The position numbers were made by a program, and so were the translations under genes. A stretch of DNA of 64,000 nt from Liolophura sinensis (Eukaryota > Mollusca > Polyplacophora > Chitonida > Chitonidae). Position 1 is the stretch's first letter. The number at the start of each line of letters is the position of its first letter. The notes under the pieces are model-generated. The model was not told where the DNA came from. It worked only from the letters and a program-made list of their open reading frames with translations, and made no database searches. This document shows, one piece after another, positions 24,601-34,283 of the stretch. Location of the stretch: positions 10,033,385 through 10,097,384 of the forward strand of contig NC_088295.1 in assembly GCF_032854445.1 (NCBI RefSeq). Reading direction: 5' to 3'.

Positions 24601-27593
24601 ACACCTTGATGATACCCTGCACTGTCTGGAGATATATATCTGCATAACAATCTAATCGTATTTTTTTAATGTCTCCATGGACAGTGGGGCTAGTGTCATA
24701 CCTAGTGGCGAGTACACACCCAACTGCAAAGGTCCTCCAAAAACATTAAAAAATTTCATAGGGTGAATAGACATCAGGTTGAATGTGAAATAAACACAGA
24801 ATATGTAACTCTTGGGCCCATCAAAAAGGATGTAATGTCTTTCAAAGTTACACAGCGTCACATTTGATTGTTGCAAATTAAGATCAAAACCTTAAAACGA
24901 AGTTCCGCTGTCGTATAAGTAAAGTATAAGAGTTCGGCGTAAAACACCAATCAAATCAATAAATAAATGAAAACGAAGTTTCCGTTGAAAGGGGGTGGAA
25001 TATGGAAACCTGTTCAGATACCAGTTCTGGCCAGACTCGTATATCTCGATCGTACGCTTACATCGTTGCTATAAGCCGGCCATTCCTGCCACCAAGTCAA
25101 CACAAGAGGAATAGAAGAGGATAATCTTAAAACTTTCCTATCCGAGAATCGTTCTGAACCTACGCCTTGTGTGACCTAGCAGTTAAAAGCCAAAGAAAGT
25201 GAATGTTGTCGGACAATAAAGTACTATTTCCAATGAAGTGACAATTTACTGGATAACCCCTGTTAAGCTTTAGAGCATAATGCTCGTGTCCCTTTCAGCA
25301 AGTATTTGAGCAGGAATTTAGTCTGATAAGACACAATAAAGAGCTGTGCCATCTTTAAAACACATGCTTATATGACTCCACGTCAGTCTAGCACAATACT
25401 TCACCTGCTTGGTATTTTCCACTTGCTTTGATTCAACGTAATGATATTTCTCTCCGACAGACAGTTACTCTACCTAAATATTAATAGTACGTTGTTTCAT
25501 AGATCTGGCAATGCTACCGGTACGCATATTGCTAACATAGCCAACGATCTAGTTATAGTAGGGCTTGAAGTTCTACGACATATTAGGAAGTTGAATCCAC
25601 AGTAGGATAAATGTCTTCATGACTGTTGGCTTGTGGTCACGGTAAACACAGCTGAGGAATTAATCGTTCAATAGCTCTGGTAACCTAATAGCAAGCAGAG
25701 CTCCGTGCTTCTAATTGTTCTATTTCACAGCTCAAATCTTATGTGGCGAGGAATTCCCTGAGGGGCCTGGAACCAGCTGAAGCCACCTTAAGCGGTAAAT
25801 TAACAAGATATATTGGGGGGTGAGATTGGTTTGATTTGAAACTGTCCCTGTCTGGTTGCCACTCTCCTCTGATTTTCAACCGATAGAATCAATGTGCACG
25901 GTGACCTTTCATTTCTGTGGCTGTGAGTTCCAATCCCAACCCAGCTGCTTTGCGAGCCTTGAGTACCATGTAAATTGCACTCTTCCTTCGTGTTCTGAAG
26001 GATGGTGGTGCGCTTATAAAATGTACGATTTCTGTTTGACGGCGGATGGCTGTTTACATGGTTGTGTTCCCTAGTTGAAGAAAACAGCAACATCGCCATT
26101 GAATGGAATGATCAAGTACCCATCATGATATTGCTCCTCGCGAACGAAGACTTAGACGGGGGTTTTGAAATCAAAGCCATTATGGGGATTAAAACAAATC
26201 TTCCTTCCTTTATATGCTGTATTCTCTTACCATACATATATGTTTCATTTCCATCCGGTCGTTATGGCATTCAGAGCCGAAAAAGCTTTTTGCATCACCA
26301 CGAGTAATTAGTTTAATTATCAGGTATATTGCGCATAATCCGCTTGACATCTTAAATGAATCTTGCACTTGATGTATCGCTCCTATGGGAATAGCTTCTG
26401 CGCGTACTTTATCTCCAAGCTATAATTCTGGATAAATATTTCAGAAAAATAGTGGATATTAGGTAATTAATCACCTGCCTGGCAAGAATTATTGCATTAA
26501 AGTGTGGATTATATAACGCTCAGCTTCTTTCCTCAATTGATTCATCTTTTTAAACTCATTCCGCACCACATGTCAACTATTCAGCCCAATGATCACGCAG
26601 AAAGCCTTTCGACACATTTGTAACGGCTGTAATATATTGTGAACAGTGTGTAAACATTTTATTTCACTGCCGGCGTTGATTGATTTTTAAAGGGTATTGA
26701 TTCGTATAAGTCTCTGAAATGAGTTTCTGAGAATTCCTCCACTGTTATTTTGACGGGAATATTAACCACGCCTGTTTTGTCAAACCACAGGAAGCAGCCA
26801 ACACAACAGTTGCGTTCTAAGCTCGTAAATCATAAAGCCGAAACTAAATAAACTACCAAACACGCATTGTTATGAAATGAAAAAGCATTAAGGAAACCGT
26901 AAACAGGAACAGGTATTAGAATCAATTGCCATGCTGAATCAATTTTTTCCACTGTAACTTCGTTGCACGCCATCACATCCGATGCTAAGAGGAAATCTAC
27001 CTTTGAGGAAATGCAAATATTTTTGAACCAAGTGTAAACTGGCTCTCATGCTAGCATCTATTAAAGCTTAATCCCAGCGTTCTAAATACTATAGCCTTTT
27101 TATGCCTTATGTAGTGCATATTAAATGTTTAATTTAACTCTGTATTAGCCATTAAGTGGCCGGTAATTGAATTGGGCGAGCTTATTACAGAGGAAGCAAT
27201 CAAGTTAAGCGAAGTGAAATTGCTACTTTCATTGAAAAAAATGAAAATACACTAAAACTTAAAACTGCCGCACTTACCTGTGAAAAGGCTGTCCAGAAGT
27301 GTGAACGGAACAACAAATATCGCTACCAAGAGGTCAGCAACGGCCAAGTTCACGATGAAGTAATTTGTAGCAGAATGCATTCTTTCATTTTTGTACACAA
27401 CAGCTATAACCATTAAATTTCCGAAGAAAGTAAAAAGAAATATTGCAAAATAACCAAATGAGTAGATAACTGTTAAGTAGATGGGTAACTTTAAAAGTGG
27501 TAGAGCTTCGCTCGAATTCTGGCCAAGGAAGCTGTCGTTAGAGAAGTTGGACTGTGATATAGCCGGTGAGGTTTCAGTAACATTTTGAAACAT
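14953..27593 (-). CDS. Class A neuropeptide GPCR, NPFF/SIFamide-receptor-like (3 coding exons, 380 aa)
   Basis: Joining minus-strand 27593-27278, 16276-16177 and 15679-14953 gives 1143 nt, 380 codons plus stop, with frame kept at both GT-AG junctions. Seen: an extracellular N-terminus with N-glycosylation sequons at N4, N16, N19 and N26; TM1 with GN (58-59); TM2 with LAVAD (83-87); ECL1 'GWKFG' (106-110); C114 at the top of TM3 and C192 in ECL2 as the disulfide pair; DRY (138-140); W164 in TM4; P218 in TM5; SWLP (269-272) in TM6; NPVIY (312-316) in TM7; and C333-C334 as likely palmitoylation sites after helix 8. Known: this layout is typical of plasma-membrane peptide receptors that signal through G proteins. 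'TLLDSLFTGWKFG' and ECL2 'WPNEESR' recall neuropeptide FF / SIFamide receptors, while 'CKVTPYLQ' recalls orexin receptors. Inferred: an RFamide- or SIFamide-type neuropeptide ligand. The receptor class is near certain; the subfamily is tentative. Confidence 0.93.
15680..16176 (-). other. Intron 2 of the GPCR gene (497 bp)
   Basis: A short phase-2 GT-AG intron splitting the arginine codon of the DRY motif. I see no other gene or repeat in it. Confidence 0.9.
16177..16276 (-). CDS. GPCR coding exon 2 (ECL1, TM3, start of DRY)
   Basis: A 100-bp internal exon encoding the rest of G106 through the first two bases of R139. The acceptor is tttacag|GC (16277/16276) and the donor CAG|gtaaca (16177/16176). 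It carries the ECL1 'WKFG', the TM3 disulfide cysteine C114, and the TM3 stretch ending 'AAIAIDR'. The phases (1 in, 2 out) match both neighbouring exons, which confirms the model. The downstream intron splits the arginine codon of DRY. Confidence 0.92.
16749..16840 (-). mobile_element. SINE fragment (tail half)
   Basis: Reads, on the plus strand, an AT-rich tail, then 'ggtgttttaagccgtgctc', 'atattttcacttata' and 'cagcattatggtgag'. This matches the 3' half of the full element at 59.66-59.94 kb in the same (minus) orientation. The tRNA head is missing, as in a 5'-truncated insertion. Confidence 0.75.
18081..18143 (-). mobile_element. SINE fragment (tail end)
   Basis: 'Atttatttggtgttttacgc', then 'catactcaagattatttcac', matches the 3' end of the 59.7-kb SINE. 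Only about 60 bp remain. Confidence 0.65.
19190..19344 (+). repeat. 31-bp minisatellite, 5 copies
   Basis: 'Gtggag' recurs at 19191, 19222, 19253, 19284 and 19315, giving a 31-bp unit (gtggagtctgttcacccacc...). Because 31 is not a multiple of three, all three plus frames run open through it, which explains three overlapping open frames here. It lies in intron 1 of the receptor. Confidence 0.95.
19940..20380 (+). repeat. Degenerate tandem repeat, about 50-60 bp unit
   Basis: Variants of 'gtcaaaacttttacac...gtcatca...aacattacagtg' recur, with 'gtcatc' at about 19994, 20044, 20101 and 20205. Copies are diverged and irregular, so the borders are approximate. It lies immediately before the 27-bp minisatellite. 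Confidence 0.55.
20433..21010 (+). repeat. 27-bp minisatellite, about 18 good copies plus degenerate edge
   Basis: The unit is 'ggattacactaggacagctg' plus 'acatttc', 27 bp. Copies before about 20525 are degenerate and later ones well conserved. A two-unit (54-bp) block at 20759-20812 is exactly repeated at 20813-20866. One copy near 20672 has lost a base. The unit is nine codons long and stop-free, so the plus strand reads SDYTRTADI repeated. It lies in intron 1 in antisense to the receptor, so coding use is unlikely. Confidence 0.95.
21795..22000 (+). mobile_element. SINE-like tRNA-derived element
   Basis: A B box 'cgggttcaaatcc' (21835-21847) is followed by a body ending 'ttggacaacaatc' and an (AAAT)n tail at 21975-21997. 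The A-box region is poor and no target-site duplication is evident. The body differs from the two better-defined SINE families in this window. Confidence 0.55.
23597..23836 (-). mobile_element. SINE, near full length, tRNA head intact but body deleted
   Basis: The minus strand starts with the tRNA-like 'ggcctccgtggccaagaggg' (from 23836), includes B-box-like 'gagttcaagtc', and runs to an ATTT-rich tail at 23597. Compared with the copy at 59.7 kb it lacks about 35 bp between the central domain and the tRNA part, and carries many substitutions, so it is older. Confidence 0.85.
24906..24968 (+). mobile_element. SINE fragment (tail end)
   Basis: 'Cgtataagtaaag', 'cggcgtaaaacacc' and the tail 'aatcaataaataaat' match the reverse of the 59.7-kb element's 3' end. 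It is plus-oriented and strongly 5'-truncated. Confidence 0.65.
27278..27593 (-). CDS. GPCR coding exon 1 (N-terminus, TM1, TM2)
   Basis: This encodes residues 1-105 plus the first base of G106. The start is the first in-frame ATG (27591-27593), with A at -3. The same frame stays open 24 codons further upstream to a TGA at 27669-27671, but that stretch holds no ATG, so it is read as 5' UTR. The exon ends at a strong donor, CAG|gtaagtg (boundary 27278/27277). Residues 37-67 form TM1 and about 77-101 form TM2. Four N-glycosylation sequons lie before TM1, as expected for a short extracellular tail without a signal peptide. Confidence 0.92.
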
Positions 27594-27664
27594 GTTAATC
27601 AGGTGGTTTTCGGATATCAGCTTGGGTTGTGTGTAGAGTTGTGCTAGAGCACCATTGCGAACCA
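27594..27664 (-). other. Putative end of 5' UTR exon of the GPCR, preceded by a possible splice acceptor
   Basis: Just upstream of the receptor ATG, the minus strand reads a T-rich run followed by 'ctgattag', with the AG at 27666-27665. This is a plausible 3' splice site. If used, the coding exon begins at 27664 and the promoter and first exon lie further right, beyond 27.7 kb. An unspliced leader reaching further right is equally possible. Confidence 0.3.
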
Positions 27665-30600
27665 CTAATCAGAAAATAAGCAAATGCATTCTTCAGCAAG
27701 TATCCACTGCAAGCTTGGTAAAAATCCGTGACAGCCCGAAGCTACAGCTGGCCAGGTGATGATGGAAGGTCGAAGGCACGACTGCTTGTGTGTTGTGATC
27801 GCTAGCTTGGGTACAGAACACTCTGTTTTCGTTGATCCTAGTTTTTTCTTTATCGAAGCAGAATGAAGAACAATCGCCCGGAACACTGTCTCATAATCAG
27901 CTTTCACACGCACGGACGACTTTGAAAAGTCTTCCTCGGGACAACAGCCGTGAAAAGTGGGTTTGGAATACGCCTTGGAAGCTCAAGTTGTAAATGGATC
28001 GTTATCAGCCAATGATACCCACTCCAGTGTCTGAAAGGTTTGTTTCCAAGAACAATGCCCTGCCAATAGAACACATAAACTGTCAGAATATATGTTTTCA
28101 TTCAAGAGCTGTCCTTTAAGCTTCCCTGCCTTGTTCCGCTCATTTGCCAACAAAGCACATTGTACAATAACGACAACGCTTTAATACAATGTTCCCCTTA
28201 ACATACTCTCAACGTCCAAACTATAGAGCAACGCCGTCATCCGTGTGAACAGAAGACTTTTGTCGATGTTGTCAGAGAAGCAAGGATTGCCGAATCAAAT
28301 CTTCATAAATTCTAAGTTACTTTATGAATAGAACTGTGACATACGGAGTACTGGCTAGAAACGCCGTCGATCTATTGGCAAACTGCTATCTACAGCACGC
28401 GAACCGAGAGAGTCCTTATGATATTGTTGTATCGACCACTCGCCTGGGCTGTACCATTTCTGAGAGCGGGAACTACGCCACAACCATTCAACTACACCTG
28501 CGGATTGTCTCTCACACTATACCCTGGATATCGATAGAACCCTGCAGGTGAGGCCCTTACGACAGCATTAGATTCTTTGCGAAATAAACAACGTTGTTAT
28601 TGCTACCAGGGATTTCATGTACATCTGATGTAACGGAGCTGTTGTGGTGAGGATACATATAGGACAAAAACTCAACGCCCCCTCCCCCCCCCAAAAAAAC
28701 CCCACAGCCATAAGTATCATCAAAATCTTTATCAATGTATACCATGTCATGTGCTCATTTACCAATCTAAAAATACAGAACAGGGTTAGAAACTTTTTAT
28801 TTAGGAATATTTGTATTACCTGATGTCATTCACAAATACTTTGAGGCTAAGAGGTGTTCTGCGATTCGTATGGCTATGGCAAGGAAGAAATCTACTAACA
28901 GTTATATGCATAGCCTTAACAAATTAAATCACGGAAATACTTGTACCTGTTTTGTGAAAAGATTGGGTTCAGTTAAACGTATCTAGTGTGTTTAACTCAC
29001 TTAATGTGGAAATTACAATGCTAGAGTGAAGATTTTAGGCCAACAGACTTTGGGTAGTTTTACAATGGAAACCTTGCAGTAAATAAAATAGCACTGACAA
29101 AAATGAAATCCTGTACGGTCTGTTGTATTACATGCAGATGAAGGTCTTGATGAGACCCCGCCACTACTACAGTACGGTTGATTCAAACATCGCAAGCACA
29201 AACAACCGGTTGTACACATGTATTCCACAGAGTGAAACGATGTGGTACTGCGTTGTGCTTAAACCGATGTTTGGATTGTATAGATGGACTCAAAGTCTGT
29301 GCCTGTAGTCCGGTTGGAAGACCAGATAATCTGGTACACCACACACGTTCCTCTTGGAAGGCAGCAGTCCGTCACGAGAGGGTCTCCGTTATTGGGTATC
29401 CATTTATATGACAGAAGGACCACTACACGTAACGATTCCCTCAGCTCCATGCTTAGACATTTAATGAATTTTAGTGCGGTACAAAGATACAGCGTGAAAA
29501 AGTTTCCGTTCTGTAAGCAATTCTTAACACAGGACTAGCATTGTTGGACCTCGAACTTTGAGATCATAGCTTGAGTTTGAAAACACGAAAACTTTGTGAT
29601 TTATTTATATGCTTTCTGAAGTGTAATTTATCAGTGTTATCACAGGAATAAACCGGATAGTATTAGACAGTTTCATGATACAGGTCTGACCGAGACCAAT
29701 GGGTTCAGGTATAATTGCGCATTATATGACCGGTTATTTAATATCTTTGTAATATTTGACAGATGTCCCACATGTTCTTAAACATGTAAACATCAGGTTT
29801 CTCTTATAAGACATCTCTTTTGTTTGTCAGAGAAACCATGCAATTCAGATCACAGAAGGTCTATAAGATGCTGAAGGTCTGTAAGCCCCGGACTCTGAAC
29901 CTATGGTACTGCTCCGACAACATGTAGAGCTTTTCTTGGCATTTACTTTCTCAATGCATTCGTTTGGACAACGATTGGGCTTAAATCTTTAATTAGATCA
30001 AGTCTAATAAACAAAGCGTCCATAATTCTTCGTTACATTATAAAAATGGAAAAGAACTTTTCCCGAAAAAAATATACATGAATAAAAAATAAACAGAAAA
30101 AAATAAATAAACACAACAAACATTACAAAGTCAAAACCAGACGAAAATCTACCTTTCTATCACATTTTATGCAGAAGACAGCGATGCATAGTGAGATGTG
30201 AACACATTGTACTCAGCATGTACGTATAGATTTTCATTCTGTGTTAATAAATATATAGCGGCAATAACACTCGACATACCAACTCATTCCACACGACAAA
30301 AGACTTGTTTCACAAATATTCGATAATGCAATTTCCATATACTGGCAATTCTTAGATAGATTCATAGAGGATCGTATGTCATGTTGTTCACAGGACGATA
30401 TTGAAAATGATCGATGATATCCTTTCATCTATCTGACCTACTAATAGTTCATACAGATATATCCATTAGATCTGCCGTATATCCTAATTCTACAGATCTA
30501 CGCTACTCTAAACGAAGGTACTTATTGGACAATAACAGACCTGTCTTAAGTGATCAAAGAAAAACTTACCTTTGCACGTCATCAGACGTCATACGTAACT

Positions 30601-30726
30601 CAGGTGTCACATGTACTTAAGAATCTAATGACAGCTCTGTCTTCTCGGCTGGTAACGGTACACCCAGTTTTTCTCGTATAATAGCACAAAATATGACATA
30701 TGATACTTATCTCTTGGTTTCGCTAG
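27665..30726. other. Upstream region of the GPCR gene, no gene recognised
   Basis: The receptor promoter and any 5' UTR exon should lie here, but no TATA box, initiator or CpG-rich stretch stands out. Open frames are short and unrecognised. Confidence 0.5.
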
Positions 30727-30960
30727 GTGAAAACACCCCATGTGTACTTATGATAGCAGCGGTGCAGTCTGTACATCGCGGGAGCAGTTGCCACAATAAA
30801 CACTACAGAAATAGTGAAAATACGCCGTGTGTACTTCTGATCGCAGCGGCACAATCTGAACATCACAGGAGCATTTGCGACAATAAACACTATAGAAATA
30901 GTGAAAATACCTCCTATGTACTTATTATAGCAGCGGCGCAGTCTGTACATCACGATAGCA
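30727..30960 (+). repeat. 87-bp tandem repeat, 2.7 copies
   Basis: 'Gtgaaaa' starts units at 30727, 30814 and 30901, exactly 87 bp apart, with copies diverged by roughly one base in ten by eye. The unit is 29 codons and stop-free on the plus strand, giving an open frame at 30693-30998. It runs almost directly into the 38-bp minisatellite. Confidence 0.9.
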
Positions 30961-30999
30961 GTACATGCAGTAGAAAAATAAGGCACTATTTCATATGAA

Positions 31000-31972
31000 A
31001 TAAGGCACTGGAGAGGCAAACAGACATTCCACAGGAAATAAGGCACTGGAGAGACAAACAGACATTCCACAGGAAATAAGGCACTGGAGAGGCAAACAGA
31101 CAATCCATAGAAAATAGGGCACTGAAGAGGCAAAGAGACAATTCACAGAAAACAAGGTACTAGAGAGGTAAACAGACATTCCACAGAAAAAAGGGCACTG
31201 GAGAAGTCAACAGAGATTTCACAGGAAACAAGCACTGGAGAGGCAAACAGACATTTCACGGGAAACAAGACACTGGAGAGGAAAACAGGCATTTCATAAA
31301 AAATAGGGCACTGAAGAGGCAAAGAGACAATTCCCAGAAAACAAGGTACTAGAGAGGTAAACAAACATTCCACAGAAAAAAGGCACTGGAGAAACCAACA
31401 GAGATTTCACAGGAAACAAGCACTGGAGAGGCAAACAGACATTTCACGGGAAACAAGACACTGGAGAGGAAAACAGGCATTTCGTAGGAAATAAAGCACT
31501 GGAGAGGCAAACAGACATTCCACCGGAAACAAGGCACTGGAGAGACAAATAGATATTTTACAGGAAATAAGGCACAGGAGAGACAAACAGACATTCCACA
31601 GGAAACAAGGCACTTGAGAGACAAACAGATATTCCACAGGAAATAAGGCACTGAAGAAGCAAACTGACATTTCAAATGGAATAAGGCGTTGGAGAAACAA
31701 ACAGACATTCCACAGGAAGTAAGGCACTGGAGAGGCAAACAGACATTCCACAGGAAATAAGGCACTGCAAAAGCAAACAGACATTTCACAGGAAATAAGA
31801 CACCGGAAAGGCAAACAGACATTTCACAGGAAACGCGGCACTAGAGAAGCAAATAGACATTTCATAGGAAATAAGTCACTGGAGAGGTAAACAGACATTT
31901 CACCGGAAGTAAGGCTTTGGAGAGGCCAACAGACATTTCACCAGAAGTAAGGCTTTGGAGAGGCAATCAGGC
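31000..31972 (+). repeat. 38-bp minisatellite, about 25 copies, with a 189-bp higher-order unit
   Basis: The unit is 'ggcactggagaggcaaacag', then 'acattccacaggaaataa'. Copies vary by substitutions and one-base gaps. A five-unit block is itself repeated: 'ggtactagagagg' occurs at 31156 and 31345, 189 bp apart, with the same variant units following in the same order. The minus strand is stop-free over hundreds of bases in more than one frame, producing cysteine- and leucine-rich open frames up to 157 codons that are best read as repeat artefacts. Confidence 0.95.
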
Positions 31973-33143
31973 AAAATATGTGTCTAAATCTTTTCAGTTA
32001 TAGAGAAACGACCGGTCAGAGTTGCCAGTGCTTGGCAGACTGACAGGCAGACAGACGGACGTGCAGACCAACAGACGGGCAGACGAGCAGGAACCCAAAT
32101 CAAAATTCTCATCCAAAGGGCGCTTTACATTAAAACTGGCTATTACCGTCCTGTATAGTTGTTTTGGAGAAAAATCCGTTGCAACCCGTACTACCATAAA
32201 CTGATAAAAATTCTCTAAGGAGTTGTTATAAAGACATGACCTTAACATCCTCGCCGCAGAAGAAAGTAGGGCCATAGATCGAGCTAGAATAAGAAAGTCT
32301 TCAATTTCACCCTACCAAAAACACACTTTTTCAGTTGTTTATCATCAACTTAACTGTGATATCAATTTAATCTGCATGTTCTTAGAATAGTATTTTTATT
32401 TATTAATGTTGTTAATCTTTCTATTTTATAACTCGACCTCGAGTTTTAAATAAAGATTACATATCTGTCTACATAGAGAGAAATTCCCTGTAAACCTATA
32501 CCAAATTCACCAATATTCACCAATGAATGTCTGGAGACATTCAATACATAAAATACTCGATCTATTTACCGAAACTCGTGACACATCCACATAATCAGAG
32601 GGTCAAACATTACTTTAACATGAAGACATACGCCAGAGGGCAACCATTTTGACCGAATCGTTCACTGCGCAGTTCATATCATGTCAGTTCTTCCGGCATG
32701 TTTACACTGTCAGACCACTGGAGTGGAGGGTTTGGGGAGGTCAAGCGGTTAAGGCGAGGGGGTAGACGGAGCTAATGGGAGCTAGCCGGGAGCACAAGAT
32801 CGGCACTGATTCATTGGCCCGACACGCTTTGTCACTTTGCTGATGATTCGCACCTCAGGTACGCTGGCATATCTTGTGACACGAGTCTAATAGTCACGAG
32901 CATTGATTCCGAGAGGGCTTCGGACACGTCGGAGAGCCAGCAAATGTGTCTGGACCGGAACCGCAGAAAGCGACAGATGGTCTCTTTATCAGGTCTACCC
33001 AGGGGCAAAATGTCCGGGCATGTATTCCAACAGAGGGCAAAATCATTACATGCCAGCAAGACATGTACTGAGACAAAATAAAACGTAACGGTATCCTTAT
33101 ACTTGTAGAAACATTTTGCCGTGCGTTCTCTTTTTATCATGTG
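31973..33143. other. Gene-free stretch
   Basis: Includes a CAGA-rich patch at 32037-32090 beside the minisatellite. 'Ggtcaagcggttaaggcg' near 32738 resembles a tRNA A box but has no B box after it. No gene recognised. Confidence 0.55.
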
Positions 33144-33284
33144 AACCTGCGGATGATCGTGGGGTTCCCCAGGGCTGTGCCCGGTTTCCTCCCACCATAA
33201 TGCTGGCCGCCGTCGCATAAGTGTAATATTCTTGAGTACGGCGTAAAACACCAAGCAAATAAATAAATACATAAATAAGTAAAT
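33144..33284 (+). mobile_element. SINE, 5'-truncated copy
   Basis: Runs from 'acctgcggatgatcgtgggg' through 'ccaccataatgctggccg' and 'gagtacggcgtaaaacacc' to an (AAAT)n tail ending about 33284. The tRNA head is absent. The minus-strand open frame at 32832-33320 is partly the translation of this element. Confidence 0.85.
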
Positions 33285-34144
33285 GTCAGCAGGCAGCATA
33301 GTTAGTGTAAAAAAAAACAAAACACCCTGGCTCAGATCTGAGGCATTCTGTCGTCAGAGATAAAAGATAAACCAGTACGGTCCGGGCTGCTGTCACTAAC
33401 CGTGGGGGTCTATGTGACGAGACCGGCATAGTCATTTCCACAGTGTAATGTTTGTTGAAGACTACTTGTGATCCACCAGCATGGTGTGGATATCTGTAGG
33501 TTATGTTACATGTGAATGTTAGTCAGTAACTTGCCAAATGGTCTCTGTTTTACCCCGGGTTCTTTGTTTTCCTTTATTCATAAAACTGTCCGCTTTCACA
33601 ATAGTGACCTATTCTTGTGTATGACGTTAAACACCTCTGCATCTATGAGGTTCAATAATGTTTCCGTCATATGTCGAAAGTCATTAGGCTTGTGTGCATA
33701 TACTGGCGGGAAACAACAATACAATAATAGATCAGTGAGTAAATAAATAAACCAGAACGTCCTCGGGTCTGATAACTGTATAAACTCTAAGCTCAAACTC
33801 AAGGCTGCATCCTGTCTTGAGCCAATGAAAGGTAAAGGCTAAGTCTAATGGTGATCTGGGCGATAGAGACAAAGATCCCAGGATCACAACTGAAGTGTGG
33901 GAAAAAAGTTCTTTAAGAGGCATATAGAAGTTGACAGAGTAACATCACAAAGTTTCCATATGGATAACAACTTTTGATTTATTTCTCGCAATGTTTCGAT
34001 GTACATTATAAAATCGTTATCAAGCATGTGAAGATACAACTAAAAATTCTAATTTATATACAAGCAGTATAGAGAAATGTAGAGAAAACAACGATATGGT
34101 ATGTGCAATGGTTAATTATTTGGCGATATATCTAATCATTACAG

Positions 34145-34283
34145 CACTAAACACATAGTGAGTAAAACTACACGTGTATGACAACCGCGGTAAACACATT
34201 GTGAATAAAACTACATGACAACTGCACTAAACACATAAACACAAAGTGTATAAAGTTACATGTGTATGATAACTGCACTGAAC
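34145..34283 (+). repeat. Degenerate ~43-bp tandem repeat, about 3 copies
   Basis: 'Taaacacat...gtgaataaaactaca...tgacaactgcac' recurs from about 34148, 34191 and 34228-34236. Spacing varies from 37 to 45 bp because of indels. Confidence 0.6.

Larger units (their letters stand above)
16277..27277 (-). other. Intron 1 of the GPCR gene (11.0 kb)
   Basis: Bounded by gtaagtg (donor, 27277) and ttttacag (acceptor, 16277). No recognisable coding exon was found inside on either strand. It contains partial SINE copies near 16.8, 18.1 and 24.9 kb, a near-complete SINE at 23.6-23.8 kb, another tRNA-like element at 21.8-22.0 kb, a 31-bp minisatellite at 19.2 kb, a degenerate repeat at 19.9-20.4 kb and a 27-bp minisatellite at 20.4-21.0 kb. 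The remainder is AT-rich DNA with no recognised feature. Confidence 0.85.

Noticed and set aside
27594-27665. Extending the receptor N-terminus by 24 codons
   Set aside because: The upstream open stretch contains no ATG and begins just after a TGA. GTG initiation is not expected here.
31349-31822. Minus-strand 157-codon Cys/Leu-rich frame as a membrane protein
   Set aside because: It lies wholly within the 38-bp minisatellite, and another frame on the same strand is open over the same bases with similar composition, so it is a repeat artefact.
32832-33320. 162-codon minus-strand open frame
   Set aside because: Part of it is the reverse translation of the SINE at 33.14-33.28 kb (PALWWEETGHSPGE), the rest matches nothing known, and it uses a non-ATG first codon.
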